From positions 62,001 through 126,000 of the forward strand of contig NZ_LAQO01000003.1 of the NCBI RefSeq assembly GCF_000971975.1: a stretch of DNA of 64,000 bases, in the 5' to 3' direction. How positions within the stretch are numbered: position 1 is the first letter of the stretch; every line of letters starts with the position of its first letter. This document shows positions 1 through 10,100 of this stretch, one piece after another. The notes under the pieces were generated by a model. It worked only from the letters and a program-made list of their open reading frames with translations, had not been told where the DNA came from and searched no databases. Both the position numbers and the translations under genes were made by a program. This stretch comes from Paenibacillus algorifonticola (GTDB lineage: Bacteria; Bacillota; Bacilli; Paenibacillales; Paenibacillaceae).

Positions 1-1
1 T

Positions 2-166
2 CGACATATCGAACGGCGACAAGCAGGGATGGACACAGCGGCTGCTCCGATGAACAATCGGACGGCACTGCAGGATGACGAATTAAACCGGATGTTTGAT
101 GAGCTTGATAATGGGGCTTTGGATATTGAACAGGTGCTATCAAAGCTTGGCTCCAAAGAGAGGTGA
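2..166 (+). CDS. C-terminal end of upstream trans-AT polyketide synthase (partial)
   Basis: Only the last 54 codons of this gene lie in the window; it reads in frame from base 2 to the TGA at 164-166. The tail contains a helix-forming stretch (MFDELDNGALDIEQVLSKLG) very like the C-terminal ends of the next two synthases, with the pattern L..L..G.LSIEQ/EEA..L. In trans-AT synthases such tails are docking helices that bind the N-terminal helices of the next subunit. The next synthase starts 4 bases downstream, so the two are translationally coupled. The catalytic part is outside the window, so its module type cannot be stated. Confidence 0.8.
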   Translation, partial: RHIERRQAGMDTAAAPMNNRTALQDDELNRMFDELDNGALDIEQVLSKLGSKER

Positions 167-170
167 GAAT

Positions 171-3100
171 ATGGACAAGGCGTACAAATATTTGGTGCAG
201 GGTGTTCAGGACAAAAAGATAGACAGGCAGGTAGCCATTGACTTAATTAAGCTGCTGGAAACGGAAGCGGTAACAGATGCCGGTGATATCGCGATTATCG
301 GCATGGCTGCCAAGCTTCCGTCTGCAAGCACGATAGAGGAATTTTGGGACGTCGTCGAAAGCGGAGTTGATTGCATTACCGGCTTTCCAGATACGCGCAG
401 CGGCGATATTACCCGCTACCTTCAGTTCAAGGGGGTGCCCGAGAAGGAAATCCGTTATAACAAAAGCGCTTATTTGCCGGAGATCGATAAATTTGATTAT
501 AAGTTTTTTAAGCTTTCCCCACGTGAAGCGAGCTTAATGGATCCTTGCCAGAGAATGTTCCTGGAGACAAGCTGGCAGGCGGTCGAGGATGCCGGTTACG
601 GAGGAAGCAGGCTGGAGGGCTCGAAGACAGGCGTGTTTGTCGGCTACGCCAGCAATTATAGAGACATGTACGCCAAAATGATTGAGGACATTGATCCCAC
701 TGCTCTCTCGATTGGTTTGGTCGGAAATTTGAACGCCGTCATCTCCGGCAGAATTTCATATTTGCTCGATTTGAAGGGGACAAGCATGGTCATTGATACG
801 GCATGCTCCTCATCGCTTGTAGCGATAGATTCGGCCTGCCAGGCGCTGCGCAGCCGCACTTGCGAAATGGCCATTGCTGGCGGCATCAACATTAATACGG
901 TACCGCTCAGCAAGGATTATATGCAGACCGGCATAGAATCGTCCGACGGGGTGTCGCGGGCGTTCGACAACCATTCGAACGGTTCTGGGGTAGGGGAAGG
1001 CATTGGAGCCATCGTTCTGAAGCCGCTAAAAGACGCTTTAAGGGATAAGGATGTCATCTATGCGGTCATTAAAGGGAGCGCCACCAATCAGGACGGAAGG
1101 TCCGCGGGGCTTACCGCGCCAAACCCGCAAGCGCAGACGGATGTTATCTTGCAGGCGTGGGAAAACGCCGGCATTGACCCGGAAACGATTGCTTATATTG
1201 AGACTCACGGCACCGGCACCAATTTGGGTGATCCGATTGAAATTCAAGGCATTCATTCGGCTTTCCGGAAGCATACGAGCAAAAAACAATTTTGCGCGGT
1301 CAGCTCCGTGAAAACGAATATTGGTCATTTAAGCGAGGCCGCTGGCATCGTAAGCGTCATAAAAGCCGTGATGGCTTTGCGGACGAAGCAGCTGCCGCCA
1401 TCGATCCATTTTAACCATCCGAACCGATCAATACCGTTTGAGGACTCACCTGTGTATGTAAGCGCAAAGCTGCGTGCTTGGGAAACGGACGGAGGGCCGC
1501 GCAGATGCGGTGTAAGTGCCTTCGGCATCAGTGGAACGAACTGCCACGTCGTGTTGGAGGAAGCGCCTGCTCAAGCAGCACCGGAATGGGAGTCGGCGGC
1601 ACCCCGTCTATTTACACTATCGGCTAAGTCAGAGCAGGCGCTGCTTGAATTAATCAGACTCTACTCGGGATATTTGGCGCATAATGGCCAACTGAATTTA
1701 GATGAGGTTTGCTATACCGCGAATTCGGGCAGAGGACATTACTCACACCGGTTGGCACTGCTTCCGACAAGCATAGCGGATTTACGGGACAAGCTCGTCA
1801 GCGCTCGTCTTGATGAAGCAGAAGGAGCGGTATATTACGGGGTTCACCGGCTCATCGATTCCTCCAAGGAGGCGCTTGAAGCGCAGGACCTGCCGACAAA
1901 GGAGCAGGAACGGTTAAGCGCAGAAGCGGCGGCTGTGATAACTGCCTATTGGGCTGAGCCGAATACATCAGGCAGCCTAATCGAGCAAATAGCACGGTTG
2001 TACGTCAAAGGTGCAGATGTGGATTGGGATTTGCTGGCTGGAGAGGTGAAGCCCTCCAAGGCTTCACTCCCTGCGTATCCTTTCGAACGTAGCAGATGCT
2101 GGATCGATGCTCCGCTGCAGCAGCAGGTACAATCCTTAGCGGAAGAAGAGCGTGGTCTCTTCTACGGGTTTAACTGGAGAGCCGAGCCGCTGTCAGAGGA
2201 TGCAGAACGAGCACAAATGGCCGATGTGCTCATTATCGAGGACAAATCCCGATCATCGTTTGTCCAGACGATGATCGACAAGCTGCGGGCGCAAGGCCGG
2301 AACGTCATTGTAGCTACCCTTGGGCATGGTTTCGAGCGGCATGACGATTGCCGCTATACGCTGACCAACAGTGAGGACGATTACGATAAGTTAATGGCCG
2401 ACTTGATGGGGCGTCCGGTTACACACATTTTGCATATGTGCGGACTTTCCGAAAGTCTTGCTGCCGAAACGCTGGAGGAGCTGGAGCAAACCCAGCAGTA
2501 CGGGATATACAGTCTGCTCTATTTAACAAGATCGCTCATGAGGCACGACCCAAGGTCAAAACGGCATATGCTGTTGTTTACGAAGCTGCTGCATGCGGCA
2601 ACGGGGCAGGAAGCTGAATTAAGTCCTGAATGGGCGACGCTCGTTGGCTTAGGGAAGGTTATTCCACAGGAGTTTGCGCAAATCGTATGCAAAGCGATTG
2701 ATCTGGATGATTTCACGCCAGTGGACGCTATATGGCCGGAATTGGAGCATTTTACGAAGCAATATCACGTGTCTTACCGGGAAGGCTGTCGGTATACGGA
2801 GGAGTACGGCCCGATAGATCCGCTCAAGCTGGAGGAAGTAGAGACGGAAATTCGCGATACCGGAGTTTATCTCATAACGGGCGGCACCGGAGGCATTGGG
2901 CTTGAAAACGCCAAGTATTTGGCCTCCAAGGCAAACGTGAATATTGCACTTGTGAATCGTTCCCAGCTTCCTCCGAAGGAGGAGTGGGCAGCCGTTATTG
3001 CAGGCGGCGAGGACGAGGATACGATTCGTAAAATACAGAAGCTCCAGGAAATTGAAGCGCTGGGCGGTCGTATTACGCTCCATAGCGTAGATATAGCGGA

Positions 3101-4175
3101 CTATGCAGCAATGGCGGCCCTTATCGGCGGACTAAGGGATGAGTTTGGACGAATTAACGGCATTATTCATGGTGCTGGTATAGCTGGTGCGGGCTATTTG
3201 TTCAAGAAGGATTTGAACATCTTCAAAAACGTGCTGCAGCCGAAAGTGGCAGGAACCTGGATATTGGACAGGCTTACCCGGCAAGACCAGCTCGACTTCT
3301 TCATTATGCACTCATCTGGCGTTTCGATGGTTGGAGAAGCTGGGCAGGGGGACTACGTTTCAGGAAACGCATATTTGGACGCTTTTGCTGCCTACAGGAG
3401 AAAGCAGGAGCGCCATGCTCTGGCGTTAAACTGGGTTTCCTGGAAGGAGGCGGGCATGTCCGTCCGCTTCGGCATCAACGTCGACTCCTTCTATAAGGCG
3501 CTGCCTACCGTGCAAGCCATTGAAAGCATGGATACGGCGCTGCAGCGGAATATGACGAGGGTGCTCATCGGAGAAATGAACGAAAGTCCGGAATATTTGT
3601 CCTTGCTGATGGCGTTTCCATTTCATTTAACCAAAGACCTGAATGATCGGGTCAGCCGGTTATTGAACGGAAATACCGAACAGGAAGGGCATAAAATCAT
3701 CTCCAACGGAAATTATGATGCCGCCATGCTCGACCATGGCAGGCTGATTATTTTACCGAAAGGAAACAGCCCAGTGAGCAACAGCTCAAAACCTTCGAAA
3801 GCTGCGCTTCGGGGCAAGCAGGGAGAAGGCTATAATGCGGTCGAGCAGGAGGTAGCTAATATTTTCAGCACCATTCTGGGCTATCCGGAAATTGACATTC
3901 ATGATACTTTGTTCGAGCTCGGCGGGGACTCGCTGCTGCTGATGAGAATTCATAAGTTGATTGAGACGGAGTATCCCGGCAAGGTGACGATTACCGACAT
4001 GTTCGAGTTTCCTTCCGTCCAGCGGCTGGCGCAGCATATTAACAAAGAGGAGCAGGAGCAGCCATTGCTTGCTGTAGCCAAGGACGTTCGCCAAGAAGCA
4101 AGAGACATATTCGGGAAGCTTGCGGAAGGCAATATGAGTCTGGAAGAAGCCATTCACGTTATTGAAGATCTGTAG
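171..4175 (+). CDS. Trans-AT polyketide synthase, one module: KS-KR-ACP
   Basis: Extends a polyketide by one unit and reduces the beta-keto group. The ATG at 171 follows AGAGGTGA and opens with a ~32-residue N-terminal docking helix pair; an upstream in-frame ATG at 96 is rejected because it lies inside the preceding gene. Domains: KS about residues 40-465 with Cys212 (DTACSSS), His346 (ETHGTGT) and His386 (KTNIGH), so a condensing KS; a KS-to-KR linker ending in YPFERSRCWI; KR about 690-1140 with NADPH motif TGGTGGIG and the Ser/Tyr of GQGDYVSGNAY; ACP with Ser1254 (LGGDSL); a C-terminal docking helix. No AT, DH, ER or MT domain is present, so the extender must come from a separate AT (24594). 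The KR lacks the Asp of the LDD-type motif (GIAGAG), unlike the other three KRs here, which may mean the opposite hydroxyl configuration. Confidence 0.95.
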   Translation: MDKAYKYLVQGVQDKKIDRQVAIDLIKLLETEAVTDAGDIAIIGMAAKLPSASTIEEFWDVVESGVDCITGFPDTRSGDITRYLQFKGVPEKEIRYNKSAYLPEIDKFDYKFFKLSPREASLMDPCQRMFLETSWQAVEDAGYGGSRLEGSKTGVFVGYASNYRDMYAKMIEDIDPTALSIGLVGNLNAVISGRISYLLDLKGTSMVIDTACSSSLVAIDSACQALRSRTCEMAIAGGININTVPLSKDYMQTGIESSDGVSRAFDNHSNGSGVGEGIGAIVLKPLKDALRDKDVIYAVIKGSATNQDGRSAGLTAPNPQAQTDVILQAWENAGIDPETIAYIETHGTGTNLGDPIEIQGIHSAFRKHTSKKQFCAVSSVKTNIGHLSEAAGIVSVIKAVMALRTKQLPPSIHFNHPNRSIPFEDSPVYVSAKLRAWETDGGPRRCGVSAFGISGTNCHVVLEEAPAQAAPEWESAAPRLFTLSAKSEQALLELIRLYSGYLAHNGQLNLDEVCYTANSGRGHYSHRLALLPTSIADLRDKLVSARLDEAEGAVYYGVHRLIDSSKEALEAQDLPTKEQERLSAEAAAVITAYWAEPNTSGSLIEQIARLYVKGADVDWDLLAGEVKPSKASLPAYPFERSRCWIDAPLQQQVQSLAEEERGLFYGFNWRAEPLSEDAERAQMADVLIIEDKSRSSFVQTMIDKLRAQGRNVIVATLGHGFERHDDCRYTLTNSEDDYDKLMADLMGRPVTHILHMCGLSESLAAETLEELEQTQQYGIYSLLYLTRSLMRHDPRSKRHMLLFTKLLHAATGQEAELSPEWATLVGLGKVIPQEFAQIVCKAIDLDDFTPVDAIWPELEHFTKQYHVSYREGCRYTEEYGPIDPLKLEEVETEIRDTGVYLITGGTGGIGLENAKYLASKANVNIALVNRSQLPPKEEWAAVIAGGEDEDTIRKIQKLQEIEALGGRITLHSVDIADYAAMAALIGGLRDEFGRINGIIHGAGIAGAGYLFKKDLNIFKNVLQPKVAGTWILDRLTRQDQLDFFIMHSSGVSMVGEAGQGDYVSGNAYLDAFAAYRRKQERHALALNWVSWKEAGMSVRFGINVDSFYKALPTVQAIESMDTALQRNMTRVLIGEMNESPEYLSLLMAFPFHLTKDLNDRVSRLLNGNTEQEGHKIISNGNYDAAMLDHGRLIILPKGNSPVSNSSKPSKAALRGKQGEGYNAVEQEVANIFSTILGYPEIDIHDTLFELGGDSLLLMRIHKLIETEYPGKVTITDMFEFPSVQRLAQHINKEEQEQPLLAVAKDVRQEARDIFGKLAEGNMSLEEAIHVIEDL

Positions 4176-4190
4176 GAAAAGGGGAGAATC

Positions 4191-7100
4191 GTGCAAAACA
4201 ATATTTTTACATTTATCGTGAATCAGACGACAAGCGGCAACATCGACAAGGAAACGGCTGTCGAAATGATTGCCATGCTGAAGCAGGGCGGAGCGAAGGT
4301 GCAGGATGACATCGCCATAATCGGGATGTCTGCGCGACTGCCGGGAGCCCGGGATATCCATGAATACTGGAGCAATATTGAAAATGGGATAGACACGGTC
4401 AAGCAAATTCCGCAAAACCGGAGGAATGACACTGACGACTATATCAAGTTTAAGCAGCTGGATCAGGATAAAATCATTTATCCCGAATATGGTTATTTGG
4501 AGGATATTGACGGTTTTGACTATGAGTTTTTCCGCATGTCGCCAAGGGAAGCGAGCTTGACTGACCCGCATCAGCGTATTTTTCTGGAGCAGGCGTGGAA
4601 GGCGATTGAGGATGCCGGCTACGGTGGCGATAGGCTGACAGGCAGCAAAACCGGTGTTTATCTCGGCTATACGCAAAGTCCGAAGGATCTGTATTGCAAA
4701 ATGATTATGGATATCGATCCGACGCTGATACCGATTGCAACGGTAGGCAATATGCAGGCGATGGCGGCGACCCGCATCTCTTATTTGTTGAATTTGAAAG
4801 GGCCTGCACTTGTTGTAGATACGGCTTGCTCGTCGGCATTAGTGGCCATTGAGCTTGCCTGCCAAGCCATTAAGACAGGGCAATGCGATCAAGCTATCGC
4901 CGGCGGGATTAAGCTCAATATTATTCCAGTCGATGATGAAAACATTCGCATCGGCATTGAGTCGGGCGATTGGAGAACACGGGCGTTTGACGATACGGCC
5001 GACGGCTCGGGCGTTGGCGAAGGAGCAGGTGCGGTGCTCCTTAAGCCGCTCAAGAAGGCGCTTAAGGACGGGGATCATATTTATGCCGTCATTAAAGGCA
5101 ATGCAGCCAATCATGACGGCCAGACCGCAGGCATTACCGTGCCGAACCCGGCGTCACAAACCTCGGTCATCCAGCAGGCGTGGGAGGAATCGGGCATCGA
5201 CCCGGAGACGCTTGACTATATTGAAACACACGGAACAGGCACAATTCTCGGTGACCCGATTGAAATTAGGGGCATTGAAGGCGCCTTTAAAAAATATACG
5301 AATAAGAAGCAGTTTTGCGCAATCAGTTCAGTCAAGACGAATATCGGACATTTAAGCGAGGCGGCGGGCATCGCGAGTCTTGTCAAAATGGCGCTATCGC
5401 TGAAATACAAGAAGCTGCCGCCAACGATCTATTTTCAAAAGCCGCATTCCTCTATCGCCTTCACGGATTCGCCTTTGTATGTCAATACGAAGCTTCGTGA
5501 TTGGGAAACGGACGGGCACCCAAGACGGGGCGGGGTTAGCGGCTTTGGCATGAGCGGCACCAACTGCCACCTTGTGTTGGAGGAAGCGCCGGAGCAAGCG
5601 GATGCAGAACCTTCGTCTGCGGGGCCAGAGGTGTTTACGCTCTCGGCGAGAAGCAGCAAAGCGCTGCGGGAGCTGCTGCAGCTGTACGATGAATATTTGC
5701 AGCAAAGCAGCGGGAATTCAACGCTTTCCAATATATGCTATACGGCCAATACTGGTCGGAGTGCCTACGCTTACCGTCTGGCGCTAATGGCTGCTGATTT
5801 GGACGATCTGCATGTGAAAATCCGTGCTTGCTTGGAAGCCGATCTGGAGTCTTTCAAGGCCCCATGGGGCTTCTATGGATTCCACCCTGTAGCCCGTGCC
5901 AATGCGGCGCCGAAGCCGGGCGAAATAGATGAGCAGGAGAAGCGCCGTCTAGGCAGCGAGGCAGAGCAGCATTTAGAGAACTGGATCGAATCTGGAAAAT
6001 CGGATGAGCAGTCGCTGCATTCGCTTTGCTCCGCTTATGCAAGCGGCGGCGATGTTAACTGGAGCGGGCTTTATGAAGGAGAACGGAGGCAGCGCGTCAG
6101 CCTGCCGACCTACGCGCTGCAAAATGCGAGATGCTGGCTGGAGTTTCCCGAGCTGGAAGCGTCAGAGGAAGCGAAGGAGGATGGCTTCTACTTCGCTCCT
6201 ATATGGACGGCAGAGGAGCGTTCATCCAAAACCGGAACAGCTTTGGCTGGGGCAGTCCTGCTCCTTGGCGGAAGAAGCGATAGCAACAAGCAAATGGCTG
6301 AAGACTTAGAGGCAGCATGTGCGCTGGACCAAAGGGCCATTATTAATGTCTCGCTAGGTGAGGAATATATCCAGCATCATTCCGGTGCTTATACGATCCG
6401 CAATACGCAGGACGATTATATTAAGCTTTTCCAAGATATTGGGGCCGATACGCTCGTGCAAATCATCCATATGCTCAATTTGGATAGCAGCGGGCCAATC
6501 GACAGCGTAGAGCAGTTGGATGAAAGTCAAAAACGCGGACTATACAGCCTCTTCTATCTATATAAGGCTTGGCTGCATACAAACGGAAAGCAGCAGCTTG
6601 ACGTTGTTCTCCTAACAGACAGTGCCCAAGAAGTGAGCGGTGTGGAGAAGCTCATTCGGCCGGAACACGCAACCGCTATTGGCTTCGGCAAGGTTGTGAC
6701 GAAGGAGCATCCGCAGTTCAACGTTCGAAGCATTGATAGGGATCAGGAAACAAATGCGGCGCAGCTGAAGGAAGAGATTATGCATGGTGCAGGTTCGTCG
6801 CCTTATGCGGTCGCTTTCCGCGCAGGTGGCCGTTACGTCGAGCAATTTGCTCAAATGGAGCCCGATCGCATTGCGGACGAGCCTGTAACAATTAAGGAGC
6901 AGGGCGTTTACATCATTACGGGGGGAACCGGAGGAATCGGTCTTGAGGTTGCCAAGTCGCTAGCCGCAAGCACATCTTCCATCAACCTGATCCTCGTGAA
7001 CCGTTCGGCGATGTCTGGCCGGGAACAATGGGATGCGATTACCCAGACAGGGACGGATTTGCCGTCGATTCATAAGATTAACGCGATTCGCGAGTTGGAG

Positions 7101-10100
7101 GCAGCTGGAGCACAGGTAAAGCTGTGTCAGGCAAACATTTCTGATGAGCAGGAGCTTAGAGCCATGCTTTCCGAGGTTCGCAGCGAATATGGAAAAATTG
7201 ACGGTATCGTCCACAGCGCGGGCGTGGCTATCGACCAGTTGCTGAAGGACAAGCAGGAGAACGTCATACGCGAGGTGCTCCTGCCTAAAGTGAACGGAAC
7301 GTGGCTGCTGAATAAATGGACGGAGGATGATCAACTTGATTTCTTCGTCATGTTCTCATCCGTCGCAACGATTTATTACGGTTCTACCCAATGCGATTAT
7401 GTGGCGGCTAACGCCTATATGGACTCATTTACTCATTATCGTAGCAAGCAGGGCAAAAAGACGCTGACGATTAACTGGACAACCTGGAAGGAAACCGGAA
7501 TGGCGAAAAATAGCGGCGTTGCGGTAAGTACCATTTTCCAGACGCTTCCAACATCGAGCGGTATTGAAGGGTTTACCGCTTTGCTGAACAAGCAAAGCCG
7601 CAGAGCGCTAATCGGCAGCTTCAACTACGACCGGCTGGGCATTTTATTGCTTGAAAAAGCGACAGTCAGGCTGTCAGAGCCGCTGCAGCGCAGACTGGAT
7701 TATTATAAGCAGCAGCTTGCCAGCTCTGGCTCCGTGAGTAAGGCTGCGAAGCCTAAGGGTGCAGCAAAGAGCGGTGAAGTGCAGCTGACTGGCCGTGACG
7801 GAGCGGCATACAACGAAACCGAGAAAACGATTGCCACGGTGTGCCAGAATGCACTCGGTTATGCAGAGATCGACATTAACGACAACTTTTTCGAGCTTGG
7901 CGCCGACTCGATATTGCTGATGCGCATCCATGCGGAACTGGATAAGCGCTACACAGGCTTGTTAACGGTTGCGGACATGTTTGAGCATTCGACGATTTCC
8001 AAGCTGGCGGAATATATCGTAGAGCAGGATGCGGAGAGCAGCCTGCCTCAGCAGACGATCGCTGCACGTGAAGCCTTGTCAACGGACAGCGATATTGCCG
8101 TAATCGGCTTGTCATTCCAGTTTCCGAAGGCGAGCACGAGCGAGGAATTCTGGGGAGCGCTGCAAGCCGGCGTTGATAACGGCAGCGGCTATCCGGATGC
8201 AAGAAGAAGGGATATGGAAAAGTACGTGGCCTTCAAGGGCTGGCCGCTCAATGCGGTCGATTACGAGCAGGGCAGTTATTTGGACGAAATAGACAAGTTC
8301 GACTATCGATTTTTTCGAATGTCTCCGAAGGAAGCGAGTACGACCGACCCGAACCATCGCTTGTTTTTGCAGACGGCATGGCATGCCATTGAAGATGCGG
8401 GCTACGGAGGCAAAAAGATTTATGGCACGAAAACGGGGGTTTACCTCGGGTTTGCTTCCAATATGGTTTATTTCCACCGCATCATTAGCGAGGTCGAGCC
8501 GCAGTCGGAAGGCGCTTCGCTAGTAGGCAATACCGCTTCGGTAGCAACGGGCAGGGTTTCATACCTGTTTGATCTGAAGGGCCCGAGCGTCGTTGTCGAT
8601 ACGGCCTGTTCTTCCTCTCTAACCTCCGTGCATTTGGCCTGCAAATCGATACGCATGGGCGACTGCGAAATGGCGATTGCCGGCGGGGTGCGGCTGAATA
8701 TGATGCCTATTTTCCGCAAAGGCTCGCCAAGAGGTATCGGCATGGAGTCGGGAGATGGCAAAACAAGGGCGTTTGATGAGCTCTCCGAAGGAACGGGAAC
8801 AGGCGAAGGGGTTGGAGCGATTCTGCTCAAGCCGCTTAAGAAGGCGATTCAGGACAGGGATAATATTTACGCCGTCATCAAGGGAAGCGCATCGAACCAA
8901 GATGGAAGCTCCGCTGGCTTGACTGCACCGAACCCGGCTGCCCAGGAGGAAGTTATTATTCAGGCATGGGAAGATGCCGCTATTGATCCTGAGACGGTTA
9001 CGTACATTGAAACGCATGGAACGGGCACCCAATTGGGAGACCCGATTGAAATCCAGGGTATTGATCGCGCATTTAAACGCTATACCCGGAAGAAACAATT
9101 TTGCGCGGTCGGATCTTCAAAAACGAATTTGACGCATTTATCAGAGGCTGCAGGCATCGCGGGTGTCATTAAAGCGGTTTTGACGCTCAAAAACAAGGAG
9201 CTGCCGCCAAACCTTTATTTTAACCGCCCGAACCGAAAAATCGACTTTATGAACTCACCAGTATACGTCAATGCAACTCGTAAATTGTGGGAGCCGGAAG
9301 GCCATCCGCGAAGATGCGGTGTAAGCGGCTTCGGCATGAGCGGAACGAACTGCCATGTCGTCATGGAAGAGTATTTGGGAGCTGAGTCCTCGCACCAGCA
9401 AGGCGAAGAGGAGTTTCCCCGTCCGCAGCTGTTTACGATCTCCGCTCTGACGGAAACCGCGCTTCGGCGCCTGGTGAGCCAATATAAATCTCAGCGTTTT
9501 GGCGACGGTTCAGCCGCTGCCTTCCGCAACGCCTGTTATACCGCGAACACTGGGCGTGGCCACTATGCGCACAGGCTGGTGCTTATCGTAAACGATGCGG
9601 AGGATTTCAACCGGAAGCTTAGTGAGGTGGACGAATACGGGTTCGACAACCTAAAACAGCCTTGGTTGTTCTATGGCTACCATAAAATCGTCTCGGAAAC
9701 GAAAGCGAAAAAATCCGAGGGCGAAATTTCGGAAAGCCAGCGGATAAGCATGACGAAGCAGTTCGGACAATTGGTCGACGATTATGTAGACGGGGAACGT
9801 TCTGATGCCAGCAGCCTGCCGCACATTTGCGAGCTTTACGTACAGGGGGTAGAGACCGATTGGGAGCCGTTCTACTTCCGAGAAGAACTGCACCGGATCA
9901 GCCTCCCGACCTATCCGTTCGAACGAGAGCGCTGCTGGGTCGAGATTCCGGAATACGAGCAAGCTGTGACAGAAGTAACCGCTGGCGGCTTGTATTACGG
10001 GGGGCAGTGGGTAAGGCAGGAGCAGCTAATGGCCGAGCAGATTAGTCAGGCCGGACCTGTTCTCATCTTTATGGACGAGAAGGGCTTGGGGCAATCGCTC

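Noticed and set aside
96..170. ATG at 96 as start of the first synthase
   Set aside because: It would overlap 70 bases of the preceding synthase; the ATG at 171 has a ribosome site and the docking helix.
470..690. Possible DH or AT domain in the ~230-residue KS-to-KR linkers
   Set aside because: There is no HxxxGxxxxP or GHSxG motif; the segments look like the KS-AT linker remnant ending YPFERxRCW that is normal in AT-less modules.
2649..3083. Long minus-strand open frames opposite the synthase genes
   Set aside because: They mirror the codon pattern of the plus-strand KS/KR regions, have no ribosome sites and match no family.
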